Assembly: GCF_029873635.1 (NCBI RefSeq)
Contig: NC_080420.1
Span: forward strand, 123,202,719 to 123,266,718
Direction of reading: 5' to 3'
Source of the DNA: Malania oleifera
Lineage: Eukaryota > Streptophyta > Magnoliopsida > Santalales > Ximeniaceae
Length of the DNA: 64,000 nucleotides
Below the pieces are notes generated by a model. It had not been told where the DNA came from, did not search any database, and saw nothing but the letters and a program-made list of their open reading frames with translations. Below, one piece after another: positions 35,941-47,378 of the stretch (positions within the stretch are counted from its first letter, which is position 1; each line of letters starts with the position of its first letter). Position numbers and translations under genes: made by a program.

Positions 35941-37122
35941 AAAAAAATAGTACTTATCGTTGAAACTTCAAGCCAAAATATGGTGGAAATGTTTCTTTTT
36001 TATTGTTTAAAAAAAATAAAATTTTTGAATTAAAGATTATAAGAGAAAAAAATTAATGAAATTCAAGAAAAATAATTCTAATTGTATTTTTTCTCAAATT
36101 CAAATATTCTTACGAATTAAAATTTGTTCAAATAAAATAAAAAAGTTAATAACTTGTGCAATGTAAAGAAATTTGTTTATTGGCGTACATTATATGTTTT
36201 ATTTCATTTTTCATTTATGGATGTTTGTCAATCTCAAAACAAATACTAATTAATATTGCACATTATATGTAATTATAAAAACATTTTACTCTTTTAAAAG
36301 TAACAAAGCATTCTTAAAAATAGAGTTTCAACTAAACTTAGATAAAATTTTAATATCATTTAGATAAATAATAAATCTAATTCTGAAAATTAAAATTAAT
36401 AATTAAATTATATCTAGAAGCTCTTTTCAAATTTATTGAGCTAGATGAAAGTGAAACTCGAGAAATAATACAAAATGAAAAAATAACAACTATAAAATTG
36501 TTGGTGATCCACAATTTAAATTAATACATGAAGGAATTTTGCATCAAAATTAAGCCAATATTTTGCAAATCACTAATGAAAAAAAGGAAAAATATATATA
36601 AACTAATAGTTTGAGCATTTTTAGAATAATGTATACTTGCTTACCCACATTGAAATATATTATATTTATAATTTTAGTTTTATTGTATTTATGAGTAACG
36701 ACTCCCTATTTAACAATGAATACGAAGAACGATCTTTTGCACACATATATTTACATAATATTTATCTACTATGAGCGATCGAACAATCATTGATAAACCA
36801 CAATATTACCGTGTATATATTTAACATCAATCGTTCAATTATTCATACACGTGTAACTAATTCTAATTTTTTTAAATAAAAATGTAATATTATCTGATTA
36901 CATTTGCTTAACAACTCGCAGTAATTAATAATGTGTTAGAAATTAAAGTATAAGATATATATATATATATTTAATAGATTATGTTATGAAGAAATAATAA
37001 GAATCTATTCTATAAACAAATAAATAGAATTATATTTTGTATCTAATTATTTACGCGCATACAGAATTATTGACTGGTTCAAGCAAGAGTCTTAAGTTAG
37101 TTTGGTTGCCTGTTGTCAAAAT
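35941..37122. other. AT-rich spacer
   Basis: No coding or repeat structure is recognised beyond A/T runs and a short (TA)n at about 36957-36972. The last bases (TCAAAAT) give the CAA motif that plant tRNA genes carry just upstream. Confidence 0.5.
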
Positions 37123-37127
37123 GCGGG

Positions 37128-37170
<43 letters not shown>

Positions 37171-37195
37171 GCGTGTTCGATCCACGCTCACCGCA
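37123..37195 (+). tRNA. tRNA-Phe (GAA)
   Basis: This 73-nt cloverleaf is complete: acceptor GCGGGGA/TCACCGC allowing the usual wobble, D arm GCTC...GAGC, anticodon stem TCAGA/TCTGA with loop CTGAAGA (anticodon GAA), T arm GCGTG/CACGC with loop TTCGATC, and discriminator A. There is no intron. The A and B boxes for pol III are intact (TAGCTCAGTTGGGAGAG and GTTCGATCC). A CAA motif lies just upstream. The first T5 run, which would end transcription, is about 67 nt downstream at 37262-37266, unusually far. It looks functional. Confidence 0.97.
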
Positions 37196-37715
37196 ATTCT
37201 CCCTCATTAAATTCTGCTGTGACGTCAGTCGAAATGCCGACAAATAGCATAAATTTCCCACTTTTTGACTGAAAACATAAACTACTACAAAAACCATAAT
37301 TAAAAAATTCCAATTAATACATAAAATTTTTGCAAATTGAAAGCAAACATTTAGACTGGACATAAGAGAATTTATTGAGATGTTTGTAGAGAGATTAATT
37401 GAAAAACATAAAAGTTAACTTGTTTAGAAATTATAATATTTAGAAACAATGACACTATATTTTTTCGCCCACCGTAATTCTCCCATATTAAATTCCGCTG
37501 TGATGTGAGTCAAAACGACAACAAATAACACAAATTTCCCACTTTTTGACCGAAAAACATAAACTACTACAAAAACCATAATTGAAAAATCCAATTAATA
37601 CATAAATTTTTTGTAAATTAAAAGCAAACATTTAGATAGGACCATAAGAGAATTTATTGAGATGTTGCTAGAGAGATTAATTAAAAAACATAAAAGTTAA
37701 CTTGTTTAATTCATC
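37190..37715. repeat. Tandem duplication of the tRNA-Phe 3' flank
   Basis: Unit 1 (about 37190-37425) and unit 2 (about 37467-37705) are roughly 240 bp each and about 90% alike by eye. Unit 2 begins with CCACCGTAATTCTCCC, matching the last bases of the tRNA plus its flank (CACCGCAATTCTCCC), so the duplication breakpoint lies inside the tRNA 3' end. Only the final acceptor-stem bases were copied, so unit 2 is not a tRNA gene. Confidence 0.85.
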
Positions 37716-37847
37716 TAACAAAATTTACAGTTAAATTTAAGTTTAAGGTTCAAACGAAAAATGCAAAACCTTAATTCAAATTATATTAATGTCTGCTTAT
37801 TCAAATTCAAGTATCGACATAATATAGTGTCATTGTTTCTAAATATT
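37435..37847. repeat. Perfect 27-bp inverted repeat around duplication unit 2
   Basis: The left arm (37435-37461) and right arm (37821-37847) are exact reverse complements; both contain AGAAACAATGACACTATA or its complement. They enclose about 360 bp, including duplication unit 2. It could be terminal repeats of a MITE or the scar of a fold-back rearrangement; no clear target duplication is seen. Arm ends are accurate to about 1 bp. Confidence 0.8.
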
Positions 37848-39859
37848 CGGATTTGTGCAAGTACAAATGAATAATGAAAAAAAGGAGTCGAAGCTTGATT
37901 ATGCAAGACTCTCGAATAAAGAAAAAGAAGATTTTCTTAAATTTGTTAGAAATTTAAACAACACCAGTGATCAACCTTTTATGTGGAAAGCACTACTCAG
38001 CCTTTGAAAAAATAATTAGGGATCATTTAATTTTGAAAAATATTTTTTAAAGAATCATTAAAAATTTTAGCTTTTCATTTATTTATTTTTTAGACTCGTG
38101 TTAAAAGGATAGAAAATAAAGAATTTATTTAACTGTGTAAATTAGTTTTTTATTTTTTATAACAAAAAATGTAACTAGTTTTTCAATTTTTTAAAATTTA
38201 TATAAGGTAATATTTACAATTATGGATTTGGGACTTGAATTTGGATTTATGTGGATTTATAAGAAATTCTATATATAATCACATAAGCTAAAACTTAACA
38301 TTCAAATTCTATGTCTCCCATACAGAAAGTAAGATTTAAAAATTTAGAAAAATAATGAAAATATGTTTTCTAATTTTCTTTTAAATATAAATTTGCAAAT
38401 TTTAAAAAATAAGGTGATATTTTTATAATTATTTTAAAAATTAAAAACAAAAAGACAGTACTATTTTCACAAGTAGATAGTGTCAAAACTATTTATTATT
38501 GTTCACTTATTTCATACAAATGTTGTAAAATGAAAAATTAACTACTTTTTATTATTTTTTAAAAAGTAAAAATTATTTTCTAAAATTCAAGATTACTCTT
38601 AATTAAGTAATTACGAGTTACAAACTCGCCTCTCTTGTTTCTTCTTACTTTATTATATTAGTACATTATTTATTTGACTTTCAAATAAAGAATTTGTTCT
38701 TAAAATTGCGTCAGTAACAAGAGACGATTGAAGCATCAAAAATGGCATTGAAACAAACCTTAATTATTAAGATGTTTTATGAAGGAATGTTTTAAAAGTT
38801 CTGTGTACAGATTACGCGAAGTAGTTATAATGTAATTAACTTTTTTTATTTTTCAAATAAAAAAAATAAATTTAATTTACTTTAAATGCTATATTTCAAT
38901 TTAACATTCTTCATCATTGTCATCATGACCCCTCGAACTATAAAATCTTAGCTTCATCCTTGCTCGTCACTAGCAATTGGTGGTGTTGCGAAACACCTCT
39001 CCTCCTCTCTTCTATGTCACATAAGTTTCCTTGTTCACAAAAATGGAGTTAAAATGGAATAAAAAACTTGACCCTGATTCTCATGCTCGTGTTTGATTTG
39101 CTTAATGAAGATAGAATTGCATTCCGAGAACGCTAATTTCTCCATTTAATGGAATGATGGTTTCCATATGTCTTCATAGATGGGAATGGCATTTTTTAAA
39201 AATTACTTATTTATTATTTATAATCCATATATTTATTGAGTCAATTGTAGCTAAGCTTGCAAACATGCCAAGTTGAGCTATGGCCAACTCGATCTTGGCC
39301 CGATTGCTTGAAAGAGAGCTCGAGCTCAACTAATTTAGCATATAAATAATTGGAACTTGATTGGATTAAAACTCGTTTCACATTAATGAACAAATGAATT
39401 TTATGTAGCTCGAAAAGCTTAAGTTGAAGCTCAAATTTGTCTGGGTTGAGATTGATATTAAATTAATAAGTAAGCCAAGCTGCTAAATTATTTAAATTTA
39501 ATTGATAATTAATAAAAATATATATATCTTGAAGAAAATATATTTTAAAATTTATAAATTTAATATATGAAACTAATATCGAGTTGATTCCTAAGTTAGT
39601 AACAAACTAGTAAATGAGTAAGTTCGCAAACTTAATTTGAGTTCGACTTATATAAACAAATTCGTGTGAGTTATTATTGAGCTAAATATTGAATAATCAT
39701 TTAGTTTAATGAAGTGAATATTGAACCAAACAAGATATAATTGATTAGGGCTAACTCTTTTGAACCCTAATGAACTAATGGATATGGATTATAAAACCAA
39801 CCAATTAAGTAGGTGATGTGATTATTTTTTATAAAAAAAATTTGTAATTTAAGTCTCCA
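37848..39859. other. AT-rich spacer between tRNA-Phe and the MED13 locus
   Basis: No gene is supported. At 39245-39770 there is a stretch with repeated 'gagct..agctcgag' wording that may be an old repeat. Otherwise I see A/T-rich sequence only. Confidence 0.45.
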
Positions 39860-40680
39860 TTGGGTATGGGCGGGTCACCCGCCGTTCGCTGTGCTTCAGT
39901 TGTGCTTCTCAGTTCTCACGCTTCAGCTTCACCCCCCTTCACTTCAAGCCTTCACGCGACTCACGCCTCACGGAGTCACAGTTCACTCTTCACAAACACA
40001 ACCACACACACTTAAAAAAAAAAAGCCCTAACCCTAACCCATGCCGCGCCTCTCAACTCCAGTCTCCTCGTCTGGCCGTCTGGGTCTCTGACCTCTCGGC
40101 TCTCGGCTCTCACTCTTTCTGTCTCTCAAATTCTCAGTCAATCCTCTCCAGCTCTCCTCTCCAGTCCGGCAGTCTTTCCTCTCCTCTGGTGACTAGTGCG
40201 CTGCTACGTGCCGGATCTGCCAGGCTGCCAGTCGTCGTCTCCTACGAACGATCCACAGACGCGCGCAGAGTACCAGCCGGCAGACGTGTAAATATTGTAG
40301 GATTCATATAAATTTAGATTTATATATAAATATTTTATGAATGTATTATGCATATTTAATATTTTTAAAATGTATTTTTTTAATTTTATATTTTTTAAAA
40401 AATGTATTGATTAAAAGGATGTATTATTTTTTACATGTTCTTTTTATTTCTAAATTAATAAATAAAATACAGTTTTTTTTTAAAAAATGCCAGTTTATAT
40501 GAAATTTTAAAATAAAAAATTATATATTTTCAAAGGATGATCCGTTATCCGTCCGTTTAATAAACGGGCAGGTTAGGGTTAGTATGTATGTAATCCGATT
40601 AATATCGGCCCTTAATGATTCGGCCCGTTTATGACCCGCCCAAACCCGGCCCGCCCGCCCGTTTTGCCAGGTCTAGGTAC
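39860..40680. mobile_element. Candidate non-autonomous hAT-like element with GC-rich core
   Basis: The right end (about 40545-40676) carries the GGGCGGGC/CCCGCCC-rich sequence ending 'cccgttttgccaggtcta', whose complement (TAGACCTGGCAAAACGGGC) looks like a frequent plant hAT-type terminus. The left side begins near 39867 with 'tgggcgggtcacccgcc'. Between them lies a GC-rich, leader-like block (39885-40290) with two CCCTAA units at 40024-40040, unlike the AT-rich surroundings. No target duplication could be fixed, so the boundaries are weak. It could instead be an upstream leader exon of the MED13 gene. Confidence 0.4.
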
Positions 40681-40739
40681 GAGCCGCCCGACTCACCAAC
40701 TAACCCATCTGGCCATCTCTCTCTTTCGCCTGTCTCTCT

Positions 40740-41071
40740 TTAGCATCAATCACCCTTTTCCCAGTCCCAGGCGGCAATTCCCTCTCCGCAAATGGAGCTG
40801 AAGGGCACGGGGAATCCTTCTGCTCTCTCCTTATTTCTTGTCATTTGATCTTCAATCCGTTATAATCAAAGCTTGCTCTTTTGATTTGCTTTTTTTTTTT
40901 TTGGAGAAATTCTTCATAGAAACTATATATTAGTTATATATAGAGGGGAAGGGAGGAAGGGATTTGCAGGCAAGTGAAGGAAGAGGTCTGAGGGTGGGAA
41001 GGAGTGACTCTGCGTCTCTGCCGCTACTGCTAAGGCTAGAACGAAGAGAACTTCGCCGACCCGATTCAAAG
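40740..41071 (+). promoter_or_regulatory. 5'UTR exon of the MED13 gene (candidate)
   Basis: A pyrimidine-rich, GC-richer leader is followed by an exon ending at 41071 before a consensus donor GTAAGC. It contains a short upstream reading frame, 40792-40848 (18 codons plus stop, beginning MELKGTG). The next exon starts at 47274 after TTGCAG, which gives a 5'UTR intron of about 6.2 kb. The transcription start and linkage to MED13 are inferred from position and splice sites only. Confidence 0.5.
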
Positions 41072-42609
41072 GTAAGCTCCAATTCCTTAAAATTTATCGC
41101 TTAATTTTTTTTTTTTGGTTTTAAATTTATTGCATGACACTAGCACTATAAACTCTGAACTTGATTTGGGGAAAAACCCTACTAGAATCAAGCAAAATTT
41201 GGTGGATTCAATTAGGTTTGCGGGGTTTTAGTGATGATTGCAGCCAAAAGTTTTTGAATTGTATTTATGTTTGTTTCTGCTTGGGAGAATTTTTACCATG
41301 TTTAGCATGATTTTAGTATTGGGTGATTTGAACTCAGTGCCAGTTATTGTTTTAGTGTTTGTTGTCGTAGTTTTTAGCATAAAATACCTGATTTTTGTTG
41401 AATTCAGTTGTGTGCCGTCTCAATTGTTTTTTTATTCAGTTGAGCATAAAATTTTTATGTTGGGTAGACTGGAAAATGCTTGCCAAAGGGGTGTGTGCAT
41501 AACGTAAAACACGGTTCTGGTCTATTATCAAAGTTTTTCAGTGTTGAAGCATGTTGTCATTTTATTTATGAAGTTATGAACTTTAAAATTTCGTATATTT
41601 ACATTGATCATGATTGTATTATGTAAGATAGATGCTGATGCTCTAATGGTAACTTAACAATGCAAAATAATTGAGGGCTAAAACTTCTTTAGAACTTCAG
41701 TTTGCGTAAATAATCTTAGAACTTGGTTGAGGGAATTATCGTGGAGCTTGGTTGACGGTTATAATATTGCTTTATCGGTGCTTGCAATATGGAACGGAAT
41801 ATGTTTAACTGTTCTTAGGTCTATGGTTGTGTCATTGTTGGGATATTCAATGTTTTCAAATAGGCCATAATTTCTCTTTAATAAGTAGAAATCTATCAGA
41901 AACTTCAAGAATGGATGTAGCGTTATTCAGTTTAGGCCTCTAGTGTGTTACATGCCTCTAGTGTGTTACATCAATTTCTTACTGATGTTGGGGAGGGTAG
42001 GAGGAGGATGGAGGTGCCATCAAGTTTTCAGGCATTTAGCTGACATATGATTCGGCATCAACAGAAGCACAGCATAGATAATGTTATTCCCTCTTGATCA
42101 TATGACCTCGTTTGATTTTTTTCCCTGTATGGAAAGATAATTGAATTCAATTCAGTAATTTTTTTGCATTAAACTTGTTATTTGGTGAGTAAGCAATAGG
42201 AGTATGGGTTGAGTATGCAACAGAGATTGCTTTGTACACGTGTTTGAGCTAATTAATTAGCACTCATGCTGGCCGCCTAGACCAAAGACAGATAAGAAGA
42301 TGCTAATAATAGGTGATGATTCTGAATGACCTCATTTATGTAAGTGCATTTCTCAATTTCAAATCAATGGTTTTGGTGAATTCTGATCAAAAGGCGTTGC
42401 TGGATGCATGTATGAAGGGGAAGGTTGTATAACATAATAATATTTACTTTTTTAGCTGATCATAAAATGAAGAGCTTGTGGCAGCCGATCTTGGTTTGTA
42501 CTTCTCTTTGGAAGTACTTTGAGGGGTTGATACTTTCATGTTGTTCACTTGCTCTTGGGGGATTGAGTTTTCCAATTTTAGGACAAAATCTTTACTTCTC
42601 AGCATGGAT
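41072..42609 (+). other. 5' part of the MED13 5'UTR intron
   Basis: This is T-rich intron-like sequence. A short exact direct repeat ('catgcctctagtgtgttaca' type) sits at about 41935-41970. No other element is recognised. Confidence 0.4.
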
Positions 42610-43830
42610 GTGACGTTGTTAAGTCCTGTCAGAAGCTATTGCAAAAAGAATCCAAGACAGAGTCGGAAGATCCAGCCAATCCTGTCAGAAAAAGCCATAT
42701 TTCTAAAACACCTTGTATTGAACACCTATATGGATTCTGAAAACACAATCCTGTCCCAAATCAAATCCATCGAACACCCACAATCTTGAAAGATCTGAGC
42801 ATTTCTCTCCAACCAAATAGCCAAAATAGAACACCACCACAAAATCCTGACTTTTCTATGCTTGCCAAAACCTCTAAAATCAACCATCAAGAAAGGCTCC
42901 AAACTCCAAAGAATAAGGACACACTCAACACTTCCCCACCAAATAATTTGCTCCATAGCTACCAAGCTACAAGGCAATGCAAAAATAAAATGAGCACGAT
43001 CCTCGTCACTACTGTAAAACATAGCACACACATCTGGAGACAGTGCATGGAGGGTCTTCAACCCTGCAACAGGTTGCTGGTGTAAACTTATTAAGAATAG
43101 TGATCCACAAAAAACCTTTACTTCAGGAACTTTAGCCCTCGACAATCAATTGGAAGGAGGAAAAGAATGAAAAGATCACTTTAGATGAGTAGAGAATGAT
43201 TTACAAGAGAAAATACCTAAATTATCCAAACATGAGATCATAACATCCCAACGATGAGAATAATGAAAAGAATCCAATAACCACTGGAGGGAAGAAAGTT
43301 CCTTCACTACCCTACAGTAAGATTATGACAAAACTGAAAATCGCAAGAAACCAAGAAGAAAAAAGTGCTTAAGCATGCACACAGAGAAACATGAACAGTG
43401 GACCATAATTAAACTTTACACTCATCTTTCACAATATATTAGATAGAGGGAAAAATGAATAAGTTAACCATGAGATGAATTTCCATGGGCGCATATGCAA
43501 AACTATCTCTATAATATTAGCATCCCATCCATTCTCTTGCAAACCAACTGAATTTACTTTTAGTAATCCTATGTCAACGAGACCTGAGCCTCCCTCCTTC
43601 TTGGTCCTACTGACTAAAGAAAATTCCATGCAATCCCCTTGAGCTTATGGGCCACTCTCCCCGGAATCTTAAACAAGGAAAGAAAAATAGAAGAGATCAA
43701 AGAAAGACACACTTGAATTTAAGTAATGCGACCCCCTAAGGAGAAGATCGTACCCTTCCAACCAACAGTTTAGGTCAGCTGTCAAACTAGTAGGTCAATA
43801 ATAATCTAATTAAAAATGATGCTAATGAAA
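42610..43830 (-). mobile_element. L1 LINE fragment, minus strand
   Basis: On the minus strand the sequence reads as the region downstream of L1 reverse transcriptase. There is a 'lvsrtkKEGGSGLVDIGLLK' segment (about 43620-43565), followed toward 42726 by a zf-RVT-type domain with LSPDVCAMFYSS...H and a W-rich tail. It is interrupted by stops and truncated at the 5' side. The + strand CDS-like readings over it are shadows. Confidence 0.7.
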
Positions 43831-44875
43831 TTCTCTGACCCACACTTGTTTGACACCCATCTTCAATCCTTTGTATGTTTGTCGATCCACAACCCCGCAA
43901 TGCAGCACCAGTCTTCCTACTCTCTGCTGGCTGTTGTACTTGTACCTGGGTGATCTGCGGTGGTCTAGACAAATGTGGAGACAAGTTCTAGCAGTTGGGC
44001 AATGGCAGTTTGATCGGTGGCCAGGAGAGAGACACTGCGGTTGTTTTGCACTTGTGCAGCCATGTTTTCTAAAAGCTCGTGGTCCAAGTCTAGAGGCTTT
44101 CTTCAGGGCAACCATTGCGAAGTTATATAAAACTTGGAACGTTGTTTTCCTCAATTATGAGAATGAGATAAGTACAATTTGTGGGCTTATGTGTGGTAGA
44201 TTTAGCAGAAAGTGGGTTAATTTTTGTTGCAAACTTTTCTTTTTCTTTTCTGGGCCTTGGGGGGGGGGGGGGGGTTTCTTTTTAATTTAGCTGTGAAGTA
44301 TTACATATTTATTTTTGGGCAGGGTATAGGAAATTTTTTTTGTAAGTGGAACGAACATGGAACAATTACCAAAGGAAAATAGAATTTGCTCAGGAGGATG
44401 ATGGAAGTATGAACCAGCTGTTGCTTCATTGTGATATAGGCAGAGACTTATGGGGCTTAATATGGGCAGTCTTTTGTTTATAGTGAAAGGTTTAAAAAGA
44501 TGGTTAGAGCCATGAAGATGGATACAGATGAGGGGTGTACAATTATGATGCCACATAGATTTACCTTGACAGCAATTCTTTAAAATGTGGTGTACCCTAT
44601 TGCTACTAGTCCATGACAAGGACATGTTATCTGTAAAAATATTTTATTATGTTTATGATGATTTTTTCTTAGTCGCACATTATTTTACAGTTGAAATTTA
44701 TGGTAGATTACTTTTGTTCATGCTCTTTCAGATAAATAAGCGAAAAGTTGTATAATATTGTTTTTTTTTTTCCTTTTATTCATAAATTTATTCCTTAATT
44801 TATTTTTACAAAGATTATTTCTGCCAACATGTATTTGTTATGTATATAGAAGTTCTAATGCTCCTTTCTTTTTCT
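43831..44875. other. Unassigned intron sequence
   Basis: The stretch 43850-44150 is less AT-rich and open in two frames, but the translation matches nothing I recognise, and a G-run (about 44260-44273) interrupts it. Further right there is only intron-like sequence with a T-run at 44761-44771. Confidence 0.35.
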
Positions 44876-44879
44876 GATC

Positions 44880-45215
44880 GAAAAAGTATATATATTATAC
44901 AGAAGAAAAAAGAGTGTACAGTGAAAAGGATATGAAATCCTCATTCAAAAAGGAGAAACATAAAAATAAAATACAATCAACTTAATGAAGCTGTAGAATC
45001 TCGCTTAACATCCTTCAAACAAGTACCGTTGAAACAGCCCACAATAAAAGATAATTTCTTTATGGAGAAGATATGAGCATTCCATTCCAGCCAAATACCA
45101 TGCATAACAACAGACACACCTCCAAAAAAGTTGATTCCTCCTCCCTCCACTTTGGGATATGAAGGGAGGGGTATATGTTTAGACAGGCATTGTCCTTTGT
45201 GTCCCATTGTTTGAT
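44880..45215 (-). mobile_element. Short L1 3' fragment, minus strand
   Basis: The minus-strand translation carries the L1 3'-terminal signature (a W-x-E-WN-A-x-I-F type motif, GIWLEWNAHIF, about 45096-45064) and a downstream tail. It is 5'-truncated. Confidence 0.6.
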
Positions 45216-45969
45216 GTGATTGATCTGGAGGGAGGGAAAAAAAGCGCCTTGGAAGGAGTTGAGTTCCCCCTTCCTAAACTCTGAGGTTAGGTTTGGTTCG
45301 TGGAATATCTTTTCTTAAGAGTAGAATGGAATAAGATGGGAGTGTGATGAAAATAATATAGGGATAAATAATTTTGAAAAATGTAAAATCGTTCAAAAGT
45401 TTGTGTTACTCTGTTTAATGAGGAATAAGATAGGAATAGACAATCCCAAACTGAAATTTGGGAATAGTCATTCCTTATCTGTTCCATATTATGGATTCAT
45501 TAAAATTTTTGCATTGTAATTTACTTTGTAACGAAACACGTAATCTTTTGTAAGCTATTAAGTTCTTATTTATGAATGATCTGTTCCTAGGAATTGACAT
45601 TCTGGGAATCAAACATAACATAGTTTGTTATTTCTGCAACTCAGCCTTTTGGGGAGTAAGGGACTGGGGGTCCTTTGTCCTCCTTTTGAACAGCTGAATA
45701 GATTTGGTATTTTATAAATATTTTTTCAGTATACTTATCACGTGCTGGATTGCACTCCCATTTTACCGTGTACAGGATTGTCATTGTTGGTTGTTCTATG
45801 GTCGAATCAGTTTAGTTTTTGGGCGCACTATAGCAAAATAAACTTTTCCCCACTCATCATACAGTCTATGAAAACTGAAAATGCTGAAACTTCACCAATT
45901 GGGAGTTCAAATTTATAAAAAATTCTAAGTTTATTTATTTATTTTTTGTTTGATTGAAAAATAAGGAGG

Positions 45970-46500
45970 AGAAGAAGTACAATTAGGAGCATAAGGAATC
46001 CTCCTTGAAAGTTATGAGAACAAAAAGCCAAAAAGATTTAAAAGAAATCAAAACAGCACAGTGAGCCAATTTGCACTGTAAATTGGAAAAGGAAATCCCT
46101 TCGATTCTGAAACATCCTGCTGCAAAAGCCCACAAGGAGGCCAGATACTTAATCCTATCCCAAAGCACAAAGGCATCCTCTTTCCCGTAAAAATATGAGC
46201 ATTCTGCTCCAACCAAATCCCCCACAAAACTGCAAAAACTGTACACCTCTACAAAGCCAAACCATCTTTTACCCCTTCCAAAACCCAAAAATGAAATAGC
46301 CAGCAAGTTCTCCACCGACTCCGGACACACCCAACTCTCTCTAAATAAGCCAAAAAGATTATTCCACACCCTCCATGAAAAGAAGCAATGAAGGAACTGG
46401 TGAGAAGCAGGTTCTGAAATTTCAAACAAAAAGGCATACATCTTTAGATAAAGCCTTGAAAGGCCTTCTACTCTGCAGCATCTAATCTTAAATTTTATTT
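45970..46500 (-). mobile_element. L1 3' fragment, minus strand
   Basis: On the minus strand the zf-RVT C-terminal part reads ...EPASHQFLHCFFSWRVWNNLFGL, then the W/F-rich L1 3' end (...AECSYFYGKEDAF). It is truncated at both ends relative to a full L1. This is the third antisense L1 piece in the MED13 5'UTR intron. Confidence 0.65.
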
Positions 46501-46719
46501 AAAATTGAAGTAAACTGATTTCTATCAGGATGAAAAAAGTGAGAACCTTCTTCCACCACATGTATGAAGACTTGTTGCCACCAAGGATGAATCTACATCT
46601 TGTGTAACCATTTGTTTGATCTCCTATATATTTGACATAAAAGGAGGAAAAGAAGTTTGCTTGACCGGTGAAAAGATTAAACTTTTTATAATTAAAAAAT
46701 TAATAGCGCTACTATTTTT

Positions 46720-47115
46720 CAAACCTTGGATCTACCATGCAAGCGGAACAAGAGCTTGAAAAGAATGCAATACAGAGAGTTAAAGTAGGTTGGGTAAAAC
46801 AAAGGAGTGCTTCAAGCATGCTATGCGATCATAAAATACCCTTAAAATTAAAAGCAAAGTTCTATGGAATGACTATAAGACCAGCTATATAGATCAGAAT
46901 GTTGGGCAACTAAGAAATAACATATCCAAAAAGTAGAAGTTTTTGAATGCAAATGTTAAGGTGGATGAGTGGTATAAGATTAGAGGATAAATTAAGGAAT
47001 GAAAATATTTATAATACTAACATAGCACCAGCATAAGATAAGAGGATGATAGCTTAGATGGTTTGGGCATTTGAAACACAGGTCAAGTAGTGCACCAGTA
47101 AGGAGGAGTGAGTTA
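46720..47115 (+). mobile_element. RTE LINE fragment
   Basis: About 390 bp on the + strand match the reverse transcriptase C-terminal segment of the RTE copy at 22846-25515 (its region about 24930-25330): the 'ggttgggtaaaa', 'atacccttaaaattaaa' and 'ggtggatgagtgg' blocks in the same order. It lacks both the 5' part and the 3' tail. Confidence 0.75.
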
Positions 47116-47273
47116 GTTAACTCTTCTGCCTCATGTTGACTTTACTCAACAATTCTTTTTAAGTGGATATGTTTGTACTCTGCTAAGTATTGATTGTTCA
47201 GCAGAATTTTTTGAAGCTGTTTTCTTGCTGAATTGACCTGTATTCATTTGAACAATCTGTACTGTATTTGCAG

Positions 47274-47378
47274 GAGTACTTATGCTTGGGCTTTCAATAT
47301 ATTTATCCGAGCATAAGGATTGAAGTGCAGTTGAAGCCTCAGCATATTCAAGTAATGTGGACAAATGTGTTCAAAATA
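47274..47378 (+). other. MED13 start exon with an upstream reading frame
   Basis: This exon lies between the acceptor TTGCAG (ending 47273) and the donor at 47379 (GTACGT). It contains an upstream reading frame at 47282-47323 (MLGLSIYLSEHKD, 13 codons) that ends 31 bases before the MED13 ATG at 47355. Only the last 24 bases are coding. Confidence 0.7.

Noticed and set aside
37097-37363. 89-codon minus-strand open frame
   Set aside because: It runs antisense through the tRNA-Phe gene. The wording SNTRPSDLQSDALPTELS is the well-known false protein produced by translating a tRNA complement.
40020-40040. Telomere-like CCCTAA repeat
   Set aside because: Only two units are present, which fits a telo-box-like leader motif more than an interstitial telomere.
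43850-44290. 146-codon open frame on the + strand with a partly overlapping open frame on the minus strand
   Set aside because: The translation matches no family I know, ends in a low-complexity Gly/Phe stretch made by a G-run and T-runs, and lies inside the MED13 leader intron. I see no splice or start context.
46720-47115. Possible exon of MED13 or a neighbouring gene
   Set aside because: The block order matches the RTE reverse transcriptase C-terminal part at 24930-25330, so it is a LINE fragment.
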